Origin: Pseudoalteromonas shioyasakiensis
GTDB lineage: Bacteria; Pseudomonadota; Gammaproteobacteria; Enterobacterales; Alteromonadaceae
Direction of reading: 5' to 3'
Length of the DNA stretch: 64,000 nt
Assembly (NCBI RefSeq): GCF_001550135.1
Contig: NZ_LRUE01000002.1
Coordinates: 1-64,000, forward strand
The notes beneath the pieces were generated by a model. That model was not told the origin of the DNA and made no database searches. It saw nothing but the letters and a program-made list of their open reading frames with translations. Position numbers and translations under genes: made by a program. Positions 16,846-27,100 of this stretch are shown one piece after another; positions within the stretch are counted from its first letter, which is position 1, and the number at the start of each line of letters is the position of its first letter.

Positions 16846-18159
16846 TTATTTTGCAGGTAGTACTGTACCTTCGACTGAACCAAAACCAATACGTGCAAAA
16901 CCGTCTTTTTCACACCAACCACGCATGATTACGTTGTCGCCATCTTCTAAGAAAGCACGTTGTTCGCCATTAGCTAGGGTGATCTTTTCTTTACCACCGC
17001 GTGATAGTTCTAATAATGAACCAGCTTCTTCGTGCTCAGGACCTGATTGCGTACCTGAACCTAACATGTCGCCTGGTTGAAAGTTACAGCCATTTACTGT
17101 GTGGTGAGTCACCATTTGCGCAACGGTCCAGTAAGAGTGCTTGAAGCTTGATTTAGATACTTGTGTTGGTGCTTCGCCAGCTGCACGCATCTTTTCAGTT
17201 TCGATTTGTACATCCATTTTGATATCGAATGCACCAAACTCACGGTTATGAGCTGACTCTAAATAGTCCATTGGTTGAGGATCGTTTTCGTCACGTGTCC
17301 AGCTTGTTCTAAATGGTGCCAGTGCTTCTGTGGTAACAATCCAAGGAGATACAGTCGAAGCGAAGTTCTTCGCAAGGAATGGACCAAGAGGCTGGTATTC
17401 CCATGCTTGTAAATCACGTGCAGACCAGTCATTAAATACACAGAAACCAAATACGTGGTTTTCAGCATTTTCAATGGCAATCGCATCACCTAATTCATTC
17501 CCTTTACCAAGGTAAATACCTAACTCAAGTTCGTAGTCTAGGCGTTTACAAGGGCCGAATGAAGGGACTTCTGCATCTGGCGCTTTAGTTTGACCGTTAG
17601 GGCGGTGGAACGTTTGACCAGAAACATCAATTGACGAAGAGCGGCCGTGATAACCGATTGGTACCCATTTGTAGTTAGGTAGAAGTGGGTTATCAGGGCG
17701 GAACAAACTACCTACCGCTGTTGCGTGGTAAATAGAAGTATAAAAGTCAGTGTAATCACCAATACGGCACGGTAGCGCAAATTCGATGTCTGCTTGAGCG
17801 ATAAGCGCTTCGCTTAATTGTGCTTGCTCACTCGCACCTTCACGGAGTGCTTTTGATAGAGCAAGACGAAGTGCAGACCAATACTGCTGACCAAGACCCA
17901 TAAATTCATTGAGTGTAGCTTGGCTTGCGGCTTTAACGGCAACCTGTGCATCACCAGAGAATAAACCAAGCTCATTTACTTTTGCTAAATCGATAACTTG
18001 ATCACCAATTGCTACAGCGCCACGGAACGCTTCGTCTGAATTTTTACGACGTACTTCTGCAAAAGGAAGGTTTTGAATTGGGAAGTCACAGTTCGCTTCG
18101 TTAGCAGATGCAACCCAGCTTTTTAGATTAATATCGTGGGTTTCGTTAATTAGGCTCAT
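16846..18159 (-). CDS. fahA: Fumarylacetoacetase
   Basis: Last enzyme of tyrosine/homogentisate breakdown, hydrolysing fumarylacetoacetate to fumarate and acetoacetate in the cytoplasm. Its length of 437 residues fits the family. The start LKSWVASANEANCDFPIQNLP matches the usual SWV..AN...DFPIQNLPFG pattern. The active-site blocks are IGDYTDFYTSIYHATAVG (metal Asp and catalytic His region), GYHGRSSSIDVSG, LDYELELGIYLGKGN (metal Glu residues), FNDWSARDLQAWEYQPLGPFLAKNF and LGSGTQSGP. The ATG follows AAGGAAAGAGT. The gene is downstream of hpd but separated from it by a strong hairpin, so it may have its own promoter. No homogentisate dioxygenase or maleylacetoacetate isomerase gene is in the window. 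Confidence 0.96.
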   Translation of the reverse strand: MSLINETHDINLKSWVASANEANCDFPIQNLPFAEVRRKNSDEAFRGAVAIGDQVIDLAKVNELGLFSGDAQVAVKAASQATLNEFMGLGQQYWSALRLALSKALREGASEQAQLSEALIAQADIEFALPCRIGDYTDFYTSIYHATAVGSLFRPDNPLLPNYKWVPIGYHGRSSSIDVSGQTFHRPNGQTKAPDAEVPSFGPCKRLDYELELGIYLGKGNELGDAIAIENAENHVFGFCVFNDWSARDLQAWEYQPLGPFLAKNFASTVSPWIVTTEALAPFRTSWTRDENDPQPMDYLESAHNREFGAFDIKMDVQIETEKMRAAGEAPTQVSKSSFKHSYWTVAQMVTHHTVNGCNFQPGDMLGSGTQSGPEHEEAGSLLELSRGGKEKITLANGEQRAFLEDGDNVIMRGWCEKDGFARIGFGSVEGTVLPAK

Positions 18160-18220
18160 ACTCTTTCCTTATTTGTTCGCGCTGATTTATTAGTTATCTA
18201 TATGGAGGCAATCAACGCAA

Positions 18221-18239
18221 TTTAAACAGTTAGTTTAAA
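18221..18239. promoter_or_regulatory. Palindromic operator candidate upstream of fahA
   Basis: TTTAAACAGTTAGTTTAAA is a perfect 7-bp inverted repeat with a 5-base spacer, 62-80 bases before the fahA start and downstream of the hpd terminator. The spacing and symmetry suit a dimeric repressor; the factor is unknown. Confidence 0.4.
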
Positions 18240-18256
18240 ACAGAATTTAAAACGAC

Positions 18257-18287
18257 AAAAAGCAGCGTGTGAATAACGCTGCTTTTT
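18257..18287. terminator. Strong hairpin between hpd and fahA
   Basis: A perfect 12-bp stem (18257-18268 with 18276-18287, loop of seven) has A-tracts and T-tracts at its two ends, so it can terminate on either strand. It is placed to end the hpd transcript. Confidence 0.85.
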
Positions 18288-18302
18288 ATTCATCATGATG
18301 AA

Positions 18303-19349
18303 CTAGATTACACCACGACGCTCTTGATCACGTTCGATTGACTCGAAAAGGGCTTGGAAGTTACCTTCACCGAAACCGCCGTCATCTACACGTTGGATCA
18401 TCTCGATGAAGATAGGACCAAATAGGTTCTTCGAGAAGATTTGCAGTAAGTAACAGTTTTCGCTTTGGCTATCTACAAGGATTTGATGCTTACGGATCTT
18501 CTCTTTGTCTTCTTTAACCCAAGGTACACGGTCGAAAATGGTGTCGTAGTACTCAGGGATGATATCAAGCGTGGCTATCGTTGATTGGTCAAGCTTATCA
18601 AGTGAGCTAACTAGGTCATTCGTTAGGAATGCTAAATGCTGTACACCCGGACCATTGTACTCATTTAAGTACTCATCGATTTGGTTATTATTGTTATCTT
18701 TACCTTCGTTGATTGGAATCGAGAAAGTACCGCACGGAGATTTAAGTGCGTAAGATAATAACGCTGTTTTTTGACCTTTAATGTCGAAGTAACGAACTTC
18801 AGTAAAACCAAATACGTCTTTGTAGAAGTTAGCCCATGTTTCCATCGTGCCTTTATAAACGTTATTGGTTAAATGGTCGATACGGATGAAGCCTTTGTCT
18901 TCAACAATGTTTTGCTCGCTTAAATCTTCAAAATCTGACTCATAGATAGAACCTTTGTCGCCAAATTGCTCAATGAAATAGATTAAGCTGTCGCCGATAC
19001 CGTAGATAGCTGGGTAAGGTAAATCTTTGTGTGTTGAATCTGTGGCAGGTTTTGCACCGCGCTCAACAGCAACTTCGAATGCTTTTTGTGCATTCTCTAC
19101 ACGCCAACCCATAGAACAGATCGCTGGACCGTGGCTTTTAGCGAATTCAGCAGAGAAACCATCACGCTCATTGTTTAGTAAGAAATGAATGTCATGCTGG
19201 TTATAATAAACAATGTCTTTACCTTTGAATTTTTTTAGCTTTGAAAAGCCAAAATCAGTAAACACTTTGTCCATGTAATCTGCATCTGGTGTTGCGTATT
19301 CAGTGAATTCAATGCCCACTAGGCCTAACGGATTATTTACTTCGCTCAT
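18303..19349 (-). CDS. hpd: 4-hydroxyphenylpyruvate dioxygenase
   Basis: Fe(II) enzyme converting 4-hydroxyphenylpyruvate to homogentisate in tyrosine breakdown. It has about 348 residues in two glyoxalase-type halves. Iron ligands are expected at the His in IRIDHLTNNVYKG, the His in GPGVQHLAFLTND and the Glu in FGPIFIEMIQRV; all are present. The C-terminal stretch GFGEGNFQALFESIERDQERRG is typical and covers the active site. I chose the ATG at 19349 (MSEVNNPLG) because GGGAG lies eight bases upstream, too close to the alternative ATG at 19355. A TyrR-box-like half site lies about 125 bases upstream. Confidence 0.96.
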   Translation of the reverse strand: MSEVNNPLGLVGIEFTEYATPDADYMDKVFTDFGFSKLKKFKGKDIVYYNQHDIHFLLNNERDGFSAEFAKSHGPAICSMGWRVENAQKAFEVAVERGAKPATDSTHKDLPYPAIYGIGDSLIYFIEQFGDKGSIYESDFEDLSEQNIVEDKGFIRIDHLTNNVYKGTMETWANFYKDVFGFTEVRYFDIKGQKTALLSYALKSPCGTFSIPINEGKDNNNNQIDEYLNEYNGPGVQHLAFLTNDLVSSLDKLDQSTIATLDIIPEYYDTIFDRVPWVKEDKEKIRKHQILVDSQSENCYLLQIFSKNLFGPIFIEMIQRVDDGGFGEGNFQALFESIERDQERRGVI

Positions 19350-19471
19350 TGTCATTACTCCCGCAATTATAAGCACTGCGCTAAAAAGAATTATTGTTCT
19401 GTAATGAGCGGATGATTAACCAGAATCTTAATAAGGGGAAGATCTCGACTACATTTAGTCAAAGCAGCCTT

Positions 19472-19489
19472 TGTAAATTAAATGGGACA
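19472..19489 (-). promoter_or_regulatory. Weak TyrR-box-like site upstream of hpd
   Basis: TGTAAA-TTAAAT-GGGACA matches the TyrR consensus TGTAAA-N6-TTTACA at nine of twelve positions, with one perfect half site. It lies 123-140 bases upstream of the hpd start. The presence of tyrR in the same window makes the match more believable, but it remains weak. Confidence 0.35.
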
Positions 19490-19618
19490 ATGATTTTAAT
19501 TTCAGCAATTGCACTTTCAAAGGCAATGAGTAAGCCACTAGGTTGACTAAAATAGGTCAGCCTCTTTTATATCTATCCATATGAAATTAATAGTGAATTT
19601 CAGTATTTTCCAGGCGAT

Positions 19619-19644
19619 AAAAAAGGCCTGGAACGGCCTTTTTT
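19619..19644 (-). terminator. Intrinsic terminator of the 5'-nucleotidase-like gene
   Basis: The stem AAAAAAGGCC/GGCCTTTTTT (19619-19628 with 19635-19644) has a 6-base loop and T-rich ends on both strands, 20 bases after the stop codon of the gene at 19664. Confidence 0.85.
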
Positions 19645-19663
19645 ATTAAGTTGATTGTATATT

Positions 19664-22387
19664 TTAGTTTACAGTTTGGCGCGCTTTGTTAAAAAACTTG
19701 CTGCGTTGTTGTAACCAAGGGTTACTCATAATTTGTGGCGCAGCTTGATAATGGCGCTCAACCACTTGGTTTAAGGTACGGGTTGATTGCGTAAAATTAA
19801 GTTGCTGCTGGGCTGCACCCATATTGGCAATCTCGGCATCAGTCATGGCACGACCAGCAAATAACAAGGCGTTTAAGTAACCCGGCTTAGTTTCGTAGTC
19901 ATTATCGGTTAAAAGTAAGGCCGCATCGTTGATTGCCCAGCGCTCATTGATTTCACCTTCATCTTTAATACCAATCAGCTCGCCATCAAGATAAATTTTT
20001 AGTGCCCCGTTGTTTGGAGCAGCATAAAACACAAAAGCAATACGATGCCAACTGTTTGCCAAAAGCTCGCCAAAGTAACCACTGTCACTGGTGGCAATAC
20101 CAATGGCGTTATCTCGGCTAACGTAAAGGTCTGCGTCATCACTATTAGTAATATCGGTTTGTAATAATGAACGCCACTCATTGGTGCTTTGTTCTGGCCA
20201 CATAATATCCATCACTAAGGTGTAATCAGCGATAAGGCCTTCTGTTTGGTAATCACCGTTTGCGGCACTATTAGCCGTTAAGGTTAAGCCTTGCGTTGGG
20301 CTATGGCGAGCAAAGGCGAGCACGCCTGAGGCACCCGTCGGTAAATCAGCAATTTCAAGCTCACTGGTGGTGGCAAATTGGCTATCTTCTGGCCCCCAAT
20401 TTTTGTCTTCAGGGTCATAAAAGCTGAGTGTTGCAGGGCCAAAGTCACTGCTAAAGCCTTGCTCAGAGTTGTTAAAATTCCATACTGTGACCGCATCATC
20501 TGCTTTACACGCATTAAGCATGTTATCGGTATCGATATATAAACATTGGCTGGTGCGTGCTCGCGCGTAGTTATCAAGTAGCCACCAACTTTCAGCGACC
20601 AATTGTGCTTCTAAGTTTGGCAGAGCAGGGAAGAACAATTCGCTATTTAGCGCTGGGCCTTTAAATAGAGCAACGAGGTAAGTGCTTGCATCATCAATGT
20701 TATCTGGCACAACCGAGACCCATTCTGGCTGGCTTTCGAGCATGCTTTTCAACTGGCTGCCTGTCACCTCAACTTGATAAATTGAATTAAAGCCCGGGGT
20801 ATTCGATGGTTGGCGTTCAACCTTAAACGCGGCATGAAAATCTTCTTGGGTTAATGTACCCGGTAGCCAACGATCTTGTACTTGGCTTGCATCAAGTAAG
20901 GCGGCCTCAATCGCAGGGAACTGCTGCATAGTTGCTTTGGCTGTAATCGTGGTGAGCTCTTCTGCAGTAGGGTAATTTTCTGAAACGGCAATTTCGGTGT
21001 TTGCATCTGGGGCATAGCGACCCATGATTTCATCGATGGCGTTTTTAGTGCTTTCATCTTGGGTCGTAATGCTGGTGGTTGCGATGGTTTTGTAATCAAC
21101 ATCCGCAAGTGTCTTGTCTTCAAGGTTGAAGGTTAAGGTAAGATCGGTCAGACCTTGTGCAAAAAAGTTTGGCTGAATAACAATGCTGCCGTTATCTAAG
21201 GTTTGATAACTTTCACCGCCATGGGTATGCCCACCAAGCACTAAATCAATTCCCGTAACATTTTGTGCAATTCGGGTGTCAGTGCCTTCACCTAAGTGAC
21301 TCACCATAACCATGTAATCAACATCTTGACGGTATTGGTTAACAAGCTGCTCAGCCACTTCTTGCCACTGCCAATTCATTTTGAAATTAGCGATAAAATC
21401 AGGAATAGGCTCGTCTTCAACTGGTTCATCAAGTTCATTCCAAGGCACTGAAGTCATACCAAAAAAGCCAATTCGAAGACAACCTACTTGAACAACTGAA
21501 AAATCGACACCGGCAAACGGCGTATCATCGTTACCATCATATTCGGTGTTACTTGAAAGCACGATGGCATTATCGTCATCGGCAAAGTCTAGTAGTTGCT
21601 CAGGTCCCCATGCGTAGTCGTGATTACCAATCACACGTACGTCAAAAGCCATGGCTTTTATTGCTTCGACTGTGGCTAACCCTTGTGATGTTTGTTCTGC
21701 TACGGTGCCTTTTTCATAATCGTCACCGCCATTGGTGAATAAAGTATTAGGGTTTTCAAGTTTAGCCTTGTCGTAGTAACTGCGAATACGGCTGAATAAC
21801 TGCTCTTTAAAGCCAAAGCGCGCGTGTAAATCTGCAACATGAATAAAGCGTACCGTTTGGTTACTGGCTGTGTCATTACATTGCTCGCCAATGGTTTTAC
21901 TGGCTGCAGGAACGGTGCGAGACATTAAAGCAAAACTACCAAATTCTGTAATATCACTGACAGCAAATCCATCATCGCTTTGTTCAGTACTGAGAGTTTG
22001 CCACTGCTCATCAACTAACTGCACTATGCTAAAGGCAAGGTTGGTTTGTTCATCTGGTAACTTAATCGCTAAACTTAATGGCTCAGCAAATATCAGGTTA
22101 TTGGGGCGAAAGGTATGAATACTCGAGACAATACCTTGCTCTATATCTGTGCTTGAAGCGGTTGTTTCAGTGTAAGTAAACGTGGTATCTGTTGTAACCG
22201 TGTTACTTGTTGCGTTAAGTGTGACATCGCCTTGTGCAAATTGTGCGGAAAAACCATTTTCAACAGAAATAATTAAACCAGACTGTTCAGGAGCTGTTGC
22301 GACTTCTTTTGTTGTTTTATCGCCACCGCATGCTGTTAATAATAAGCTGGTCAGAATAATGACCAGTAGTTGAGTGTTTAAGCGCAC
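19664..22387 (-). CDS. Lipoprotein 5'-nucleotidase/metallophosphatase with C-terminal LamG-like domain
   Basis: Exported lipoprotein of about 907 residues. The signal ends in the lipobox LLLTACGG, so the mature protein starts with lipidated Cys. After a beta-rich region of about 150 residues comes a calcineurin-type metallophosphatase with IHVADLHARFGF, NGGDDYEKG, VIGNHDYAWG, MVSHLGEGTD and LVLGGHTHGG, which carry the two-metal ligands. A 5'-nucleotidase C-terminal domain follows (about 440-590). The last 300 residues hold a concanavalin/LamG-type sandwich (WHRIAFVFYAAPNNGALKIYLDGELIG), which is unusual for this family. The likely role is release of phosphate or nucleosides from nucleotides at the cell surface. 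Start: GTG at 22387 with AAGGA nine bases before it. Confidence 0.9.
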   Translation of the reverse strand: MRLNTQLLVIILTSLLLTACGGDKTTKEVATAPEQSGLIISVENGFSAQFAQGDVTLNATSNTVTTDTTFTYTETTASSTDIEQGIVSSIHTFRPNNLIFAEPLSLAIKLPDEQTNLAFSIVQLVDEQWQTLSTEQSDDGFAVSDITEFGSFALMSRTVPAASKTIGEQCNDTASNQTVRFIHVADLHARFGFKEQLFSRIRSYYDKAKLENPNTLFTNGGDDYEKGTVAEQTSQGLATVEAIKAMAFDVRVIGNHDYAWGPEQLLDFADDDNAIVLSSNTEYDGNDDTPFAGVDFSVVQVGCLRIGFFGMTSVPWNELDEPVEDEPIPDFIANFKMNWQWQEVAEQLVNQYRQDVDYMVMVSHLGEGTDTRIAQNVTGIDLVLGGHTHGGESYQTLDNGSIVIQPNFFAQGLTDLTLTFNLEDKTLADVDYKTIATTSITTQDESTKNAIDEIMGRYAPDANTEIAVSENYPTAEELTTITAKATMQQFPAIEAALLDASQVQDRWLPGTLTQEDFHAAFKVERQPSNTPGFNSIYQVEVTGSQLKSMLESQPEWVSVVPDNIDDASTYLVALFKGPALNSELFFPALPNLEAQLVAESWWLLDNYARARTSQCLYIDTDNMLNACKADDAVTVWNFNNSEQGFSSDFGPATLSFYDPEDKNWGPEDSQFATTSELEIADLPTGASGVLAFARHSPTQGLTLTANSAANGDYQTEGLIADYTLVMDIMWPEQSTNEWRSLLQTDITNSDDADLYVSRDNAIGIATSDSGYFGELLANSWHRIAFVFYAAPNNGALKIYLDGELIGIKDEGEINERWAINDAALLLTDNDYETKPGYLNALLFAGRAMTDAEIANMGAAQQQLNFTQSTRTLNQVVERHYQAAPQIMSNPWLQQRSKFFNKARQTVN

Positions 22388-22472
22388 TTGCTCAGTTCCT
22401 TTGCATACCAAATTAATATCGGAATATAGTATCAGTTTTAAGGACGCAGAGGGAATAGGGAAGAGAGAAATA

Positions 22473-22494
22473 CCCCGCAGCGGGCGCTACGGGG
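22473..22494 (-). terminator. GC-rich hairpin after the POT transporter gene
   Basis: CCCCG-C-AGCG pairs with CGCT-A-CGGGG around a two-base GG, with one mismatch. On the minus strand it is followed by TATTTCTCTC, a weak T-tract. It probably terminates the peptide transporter transcript. Confidence 0.5.
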
Positions 22495-22502
22495 AATAAA
22501 AA

Positions 22503-23933
22503 TTATTGCTTTTCAGCTGTCACTTCTAGCTCTTCAGCTAGGATGTGCTCAGTAGTTTGTGGCTCATGTTGGCCTTCAGCTCCATGCATCCAAGCTACTA
22601 GTTTGTCGCTTAGTAAGTACATGATAACAGCAGAAAGAACCGCTGTTGCGCCTAAACCAATGAAGATACCCATAGCGTTATCTAGCGCTTCTTCACCTTC
22701 ACCTAGGAATGAACCTACGAAACCAGCAATCTTGTTTGCAACCGCTGTACATAGGAACCAAATACCCATAAGCATTGAAGCTAAACGTAGAGGTGCAAGT
22801 TTACTTACCATAGATAGGCCAATTGGAGATAAACATAACTCACCTAGCGTGTGGAATAAGTAGAATAAAACTAACCACATCATGCTGATTTGTAGGTGCT
22901 CACCTTGACCTTGTGTCATAAGCGCTAGGATCATAGTGATGAAACCAAGTGCTAAGAAGATAAGTGCAATAGCAAACTTAACCGGTGAATTTGGTTCACG
23001 TTTATCAAGCTTTAACCAAATAATGGCAACTAAAGGTGCAAAAACAATGATGAAAATTGAGTTTAAAGATTGGAACCAAGAAGCTGGTACTTCAAAGTTA
23101 AATAGCATACGGTCAGTGTAATCGTTAGCGAAAAGGTTCATTAAACCACCCGCTTGTTCAAAGCCCATCCAGAAGATGATGCTGAATACACTCATAGTAA
23201 AGATAACTTTAATACGGTCAGTTTCAACTTTAGTTAGTGGCTCTTTAGTGTTTGATTCAGACTGTGCTTGAGAAAGCTTAGCAGAAGGCACAACACCGAT
23301 ATCGCCTAAGTATTTGTTGCTTAATGCAAGCTGTAAAAGTACAGATAACACCATACCAACACCGGCTACGATGAAGCCCCATTGCCAGCCCATTGCAGCT
23401 GCAGCATAACCCGCAACTAGAGGACCTAATGCACCACCTAGGTTGATACCCATGTAGAAGATAGTGAACGCGCCATCACGACGTTGATCACCTTCTTTGT
23501 ATAGATCACCTACCATAGTTGAGATGTTTGGCTTGAATAAACCGTTACCAATACAAAGAAGTGTTAAACCAATATAGAATACGTTTTCTTCTTGGCCAGC
23601 TAAGTAGCTGTGTGGGATACCCATAGTGAAATGGCCTGCAGCCATCAATAAACCACCAAGGATAATTGCTTTACGTTGTCCTAATACGTTATCGGCTAAC
23701 CAACCACCGAATAGTGGGGTGATGTATACAGCCATTGTGAAGGTACCATAAAGGCTTAATGCGTCTGCATTTGACCAACCAAAACCACCTTCTTGTACAA
23801 GCGCTACTAAGTATAAAACTAAGATGGCGCGCATGCCGTAATAACCGAATCGTTCCCACATTTCTGTGCCGAACAACAGGAATAACCCTTTAGGATGCCC
23901 TAAAAAGTCACCTGCTTTAGGTAATGAACTCAT
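22503..23933 (-). CDS. POT-family proton-dependent oligopeptide transporter
   Basis: Inner-membrane di/tripeptide:H+ symporter of 476 residues with about 14 hydrophobic segments. The proton-coupling motif ExxERFxYY appears as GTEMWERFGYYGMRAIL at the N terminus. The PTR2 signature follows in GNGLFKPNISTMVGDLY and FTIFYMGINLGGALGPLVAGYAA. GELCLSPIGLSMVSKLAP carries the conserved Glu of helix 10. The ATG follows AGGAAGTAAAT. Codon use is well optimised. It is a single-gene unit, in keeping with a peptide-scavenging lifestyle alongside the secreted subtilase. Confidence 0.95.
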   Translation of the reverse strand: MSSLPKAGDFLGHPKGLFLLFGTEMWERFGYYGMRAILVLYLVALVQEGGFGWSNADALSLYGTFTMAVYITPLFGGWLADNVLGQRKAIILGGLLMAAGHFTMGIPHSYLAGQEENVFYIGLTLLCIGNGLFKPNISTMVGDLYKEGDQRRDGAFTIFYMGINLGGALGPLVAGYAAAAMGWQWGFIVAGVGMVLSVLLQLALSNKYLGDIGVVPSAKLSQAQSESNTKEPLTKVETDRIKVIFTMSVFSIIFWMGFEQAGGLMNLFANDYTDRMLFNFEVPASWFQSLNSIFIIVFAPLVAIIWLKLDKREPNSPVKFAIALIFLALGFITMILALMTQGQGEHLQISMMWLVLFYLFHTLGELCLSPIGLSMVSKLAPLRLASMLMGIWFLCTAVANKIAGFVGSFLGEGEEALDNAMGIFIGLGATAVLSAVIMYLLSDKLVAWMHGAEGQHEPQTTEHILAEELEVTAEKQ

Positions 23934-24177
23934 ATTTACTTCCTAACTCTAAGTTTTTATTTGAGGCCTTATTGTTTTTGCTTTGGTCGTTCTATGTATT
24001 TATTTAGTGAACGGGCGGCCATGTTTTTTGATGCAGCTAAGATAATGGTTTGTTGCTCAAGTTTTGTACTTGAAGGAAAGGGACACACCCTTATCCTAGC
24101 TACAAGTGCGCTACAGTATACATAGACCTTATGGAGAGGGGAAGAACTTGCGACACTTGCCCCTTGTGATGCGACAG

Positions 24178-27100
24178 TTAGTAGCTTGCATAAGGCACAA
24201 CAGGTTTACCTGGGAAAGCCAGTTCGCTATACACCGGATTAAAGTAATAACGGAAGTACAGCTGAGCATAATTCGGCTCGTAAAAATCGGCCCGATCTAA
24301 GTTGACGTAACCACCAAAGAACCAATGAGGCGTGAATCGATACTCAAAACTTGCCCCTAAGTTATACGATAAACCGTTGCTGGTATCGCCTTCAAAGTAA
24401 GGCACAACACCCGTTACAGCTGTTTGAGCCTCTGCTTGGCCTTGCAAAATCGGGTCGTTAGGGAAAAATGCGATGTCGTCTGTCGTGGTGGTTGACCAAG
24501 ATACGCCAGCGCGCAGTCGGTATACAAAATTATGACCAACTCGCTTATCAAAAATCACAGGTAATGAAGCGCCCAAGTAGTTTTGTGGACTGTAATAGCC
24601 ACCATGTCCCCAGGTTTCTTCACTTAAATTATACTTATACGACCAGTGCAATAAGTTAAGACCTAGACTTAATTCGGTGTTTCTTTCGCGAATATAACGA
24701 TAATAGCTGCCACCCAATAGGCTGTAGCTTTGATTGTCTTTTACGTTTTTACCTTGCAAGATTTGGTAATTAGTACTGCCCCAAAAACCCCAATCTAGGC
24801 CAAGGTCATGAGATAGACTAAGTTGTAATTGCGTAGCTCTAACACCGCCCCATACTTGGTTGGTAAAGACATCTTCAAGTCCGGCGTAAGATAATACAGA
24901 GCTGGTAACCGGGCGTTTATTAAACGTGACGCCATAACCAAAGTCGCCTAAATCACCATTGTAATTAACGCCCCACACGATATCTTCGACTAAAAAGCCA
25001 AGTGGAGTGGTACCAACATCAATTCGCCATTGCTCGTTTTGCCAAGCAAGGCCAATATCCATACCTTGTTGCTTTGGTTTTATACTTAAAAGTGGGCAGT
25101 CAAAAATACACAGGGCTCCTTGACCATAGCGGCTACCAGCAAAGGTTTCATCAAAGCGGGTTTCTTGGCTCGATATTGTCATTGGGTCTAATTTCACAAT
25201 CCCAGTGCCACCCCATAGCGGGAAACCTGCTTCAATAGGCGTTGCCCCAGCGCCCAGTGTGGACTCATTTTGTGTGCTGGTTTGGCTACTTAAGTTGATT
25301 GCAGCAGTGATATACGCTTGCTCATCGCGCTCAATACCTTGCAATTGACGCTTGGCATTATTGACATACCAAGCTTCATTTTCATCAAGGGCATACAGTT
25401 CATAGTTCTGCTCATCGCTTAAGGTGCTCGTTGCCGTATCTGGATCAACGGCAGCGCGGTACCAGCTTTGCGCAAGCGTAGTTTGTTGCTTAGCTTGCGC
25501 AACCGCTGCTGCTTGATAATAAAGCTCTTGGTTGTTGTTGGATTTAGCTAGCAATTGCTCAGCTAGATTTATTGCGCTCTGTTTATCTTCAAATTGTTCA
25601 AGGGCTGCCATTAATTGCTGCTGACGATAGCTTTGCTCACTCGAAACTTGATTAATTTGCCCAGCAATGATGCGATCTGCTAAATCATCTCTTTGCTGCT
25701 GACGAGCAAGTGTCGCAATAGCTAAAGCAGTATCCGTTGACACAGTTTGTCCTTTTGCAACGTGCTGCTCAAAACGGGTAATGGCCTGGTTACTATTGCC
25801 TTGCTCGATATGAGCATTGATCAGCGCCTCTGACAGTTCTGGGTTATCAGGGTAACGTGTTGCAAGCTCTGAGAGCTTAGCAACTCGTTGGTTACTATCA
25901 CTAAAGCGATTAACGTAATTAACTTGTAGTGCTAACCATTGTGATTGCTCTGCATCGGTTGCGTTACTCGGCAGTTGATAGTCTGCAAACCAGCTATCAG
26001 CAGCGTTTTTATCGTTGCTTTCAATTAGCCAATTTGCATATGTCATGTGCCAATATGGGCTCAAACTTGGGTCACGAGTAAGAGCTTTTTTCAGTTGCCT
26101 TATTGCATACTGCTGCTCATTAATTTGTTGCCATTGACTGGCAAGCTCAGCTTGCATTAAAGGTGTTAATGGCTGTGCTTCTAACTCGGTGAGCTTATAA
26201 ATCACCGTGGCTTTATTAGTGGCTGTATTGTTGGCAGAGAGCCTTTCTAGTTTGGTATTAATACTTAGCTGCTCTGTAAGCACATTAATTTGTTCAGTGC
26301 GCGCGTTATTAGGAATGTAATCTAAGGTTGCCAGTGCTCCTTGGTAATCGTTCAACGAACGTAAAAATAGTGCATGGCTATAACGCAACTCTGCATCTAG
26401 CGGAAATTGCCACAAGGTTTTTTTATACAGAGCTTTGGCATGATCAACTAAACCTTGTTGTTGATATAAATTTGCAAGGTCGTAGTAAAGCCAGCTTTGA
26501 CGTGGGCTTTGTTTGATTGCCATAAGTAGCACATCAACTGCTTCATCTAGCTTACCTTCAGCAGTAAGCTCATCAGCACGGGCTCGCAATTGCTGTGTTT
26601 GTAACAGGGTGTAATCTTCAGCAATTAATGCCTGTTGCTGACGAGTTAAGCCATTATAAAAACGATGACTACGAGCATAATTACCATCTGAGGCGGTTAA
26701 CTCAAGCATGGCACGCAAAGTAGGCTGTTGCAGAGGATCGTCTTTTAGCACTTGCTTATAAAGGTTCATCGCGTTTTGAAGTTGGCCTGCTTGTTTGGCA
26801 AGTTCAGCACGGTAAAACAATACCGTATTAGGGTCTTCATTTAAGGTGTCAGCTAAATCCAGCTTAAGCGTAGCCTGTTTGAGTTCATTGCTACTAATGG
26901 CTGATTTAGCTTCATCTATGTATTGCCAAAAACGAGCAGTATTGGCGAGGCCTTTTAACACCGTTATACGGTTTGCATCTATGCTGTATTTTTGAGCTTT
27001 TTTAAAGTACTGGTAAGCATTGGCATTACGACCTTGCCTTAAGTTCAATAAACCTAAGCTATTGTATATTTCAGGATCTTGAGGACGACCTCGCAGTGCT

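Noticed and set aside
16846-18159. Possible homogentisate 1,2-dioxygenase next to hpd
   Set aside because: The N-terminal SWV..AN...DFPIQNLP block and the YELELGIYLGKGN block identify fumarylacetoacetase instead.
24000-24177. Terminator or small gene after bcsC
   Set aside because: No GC-rich stem with T-tract and no RBS-preceded frame was found; short symmetric patches look random.
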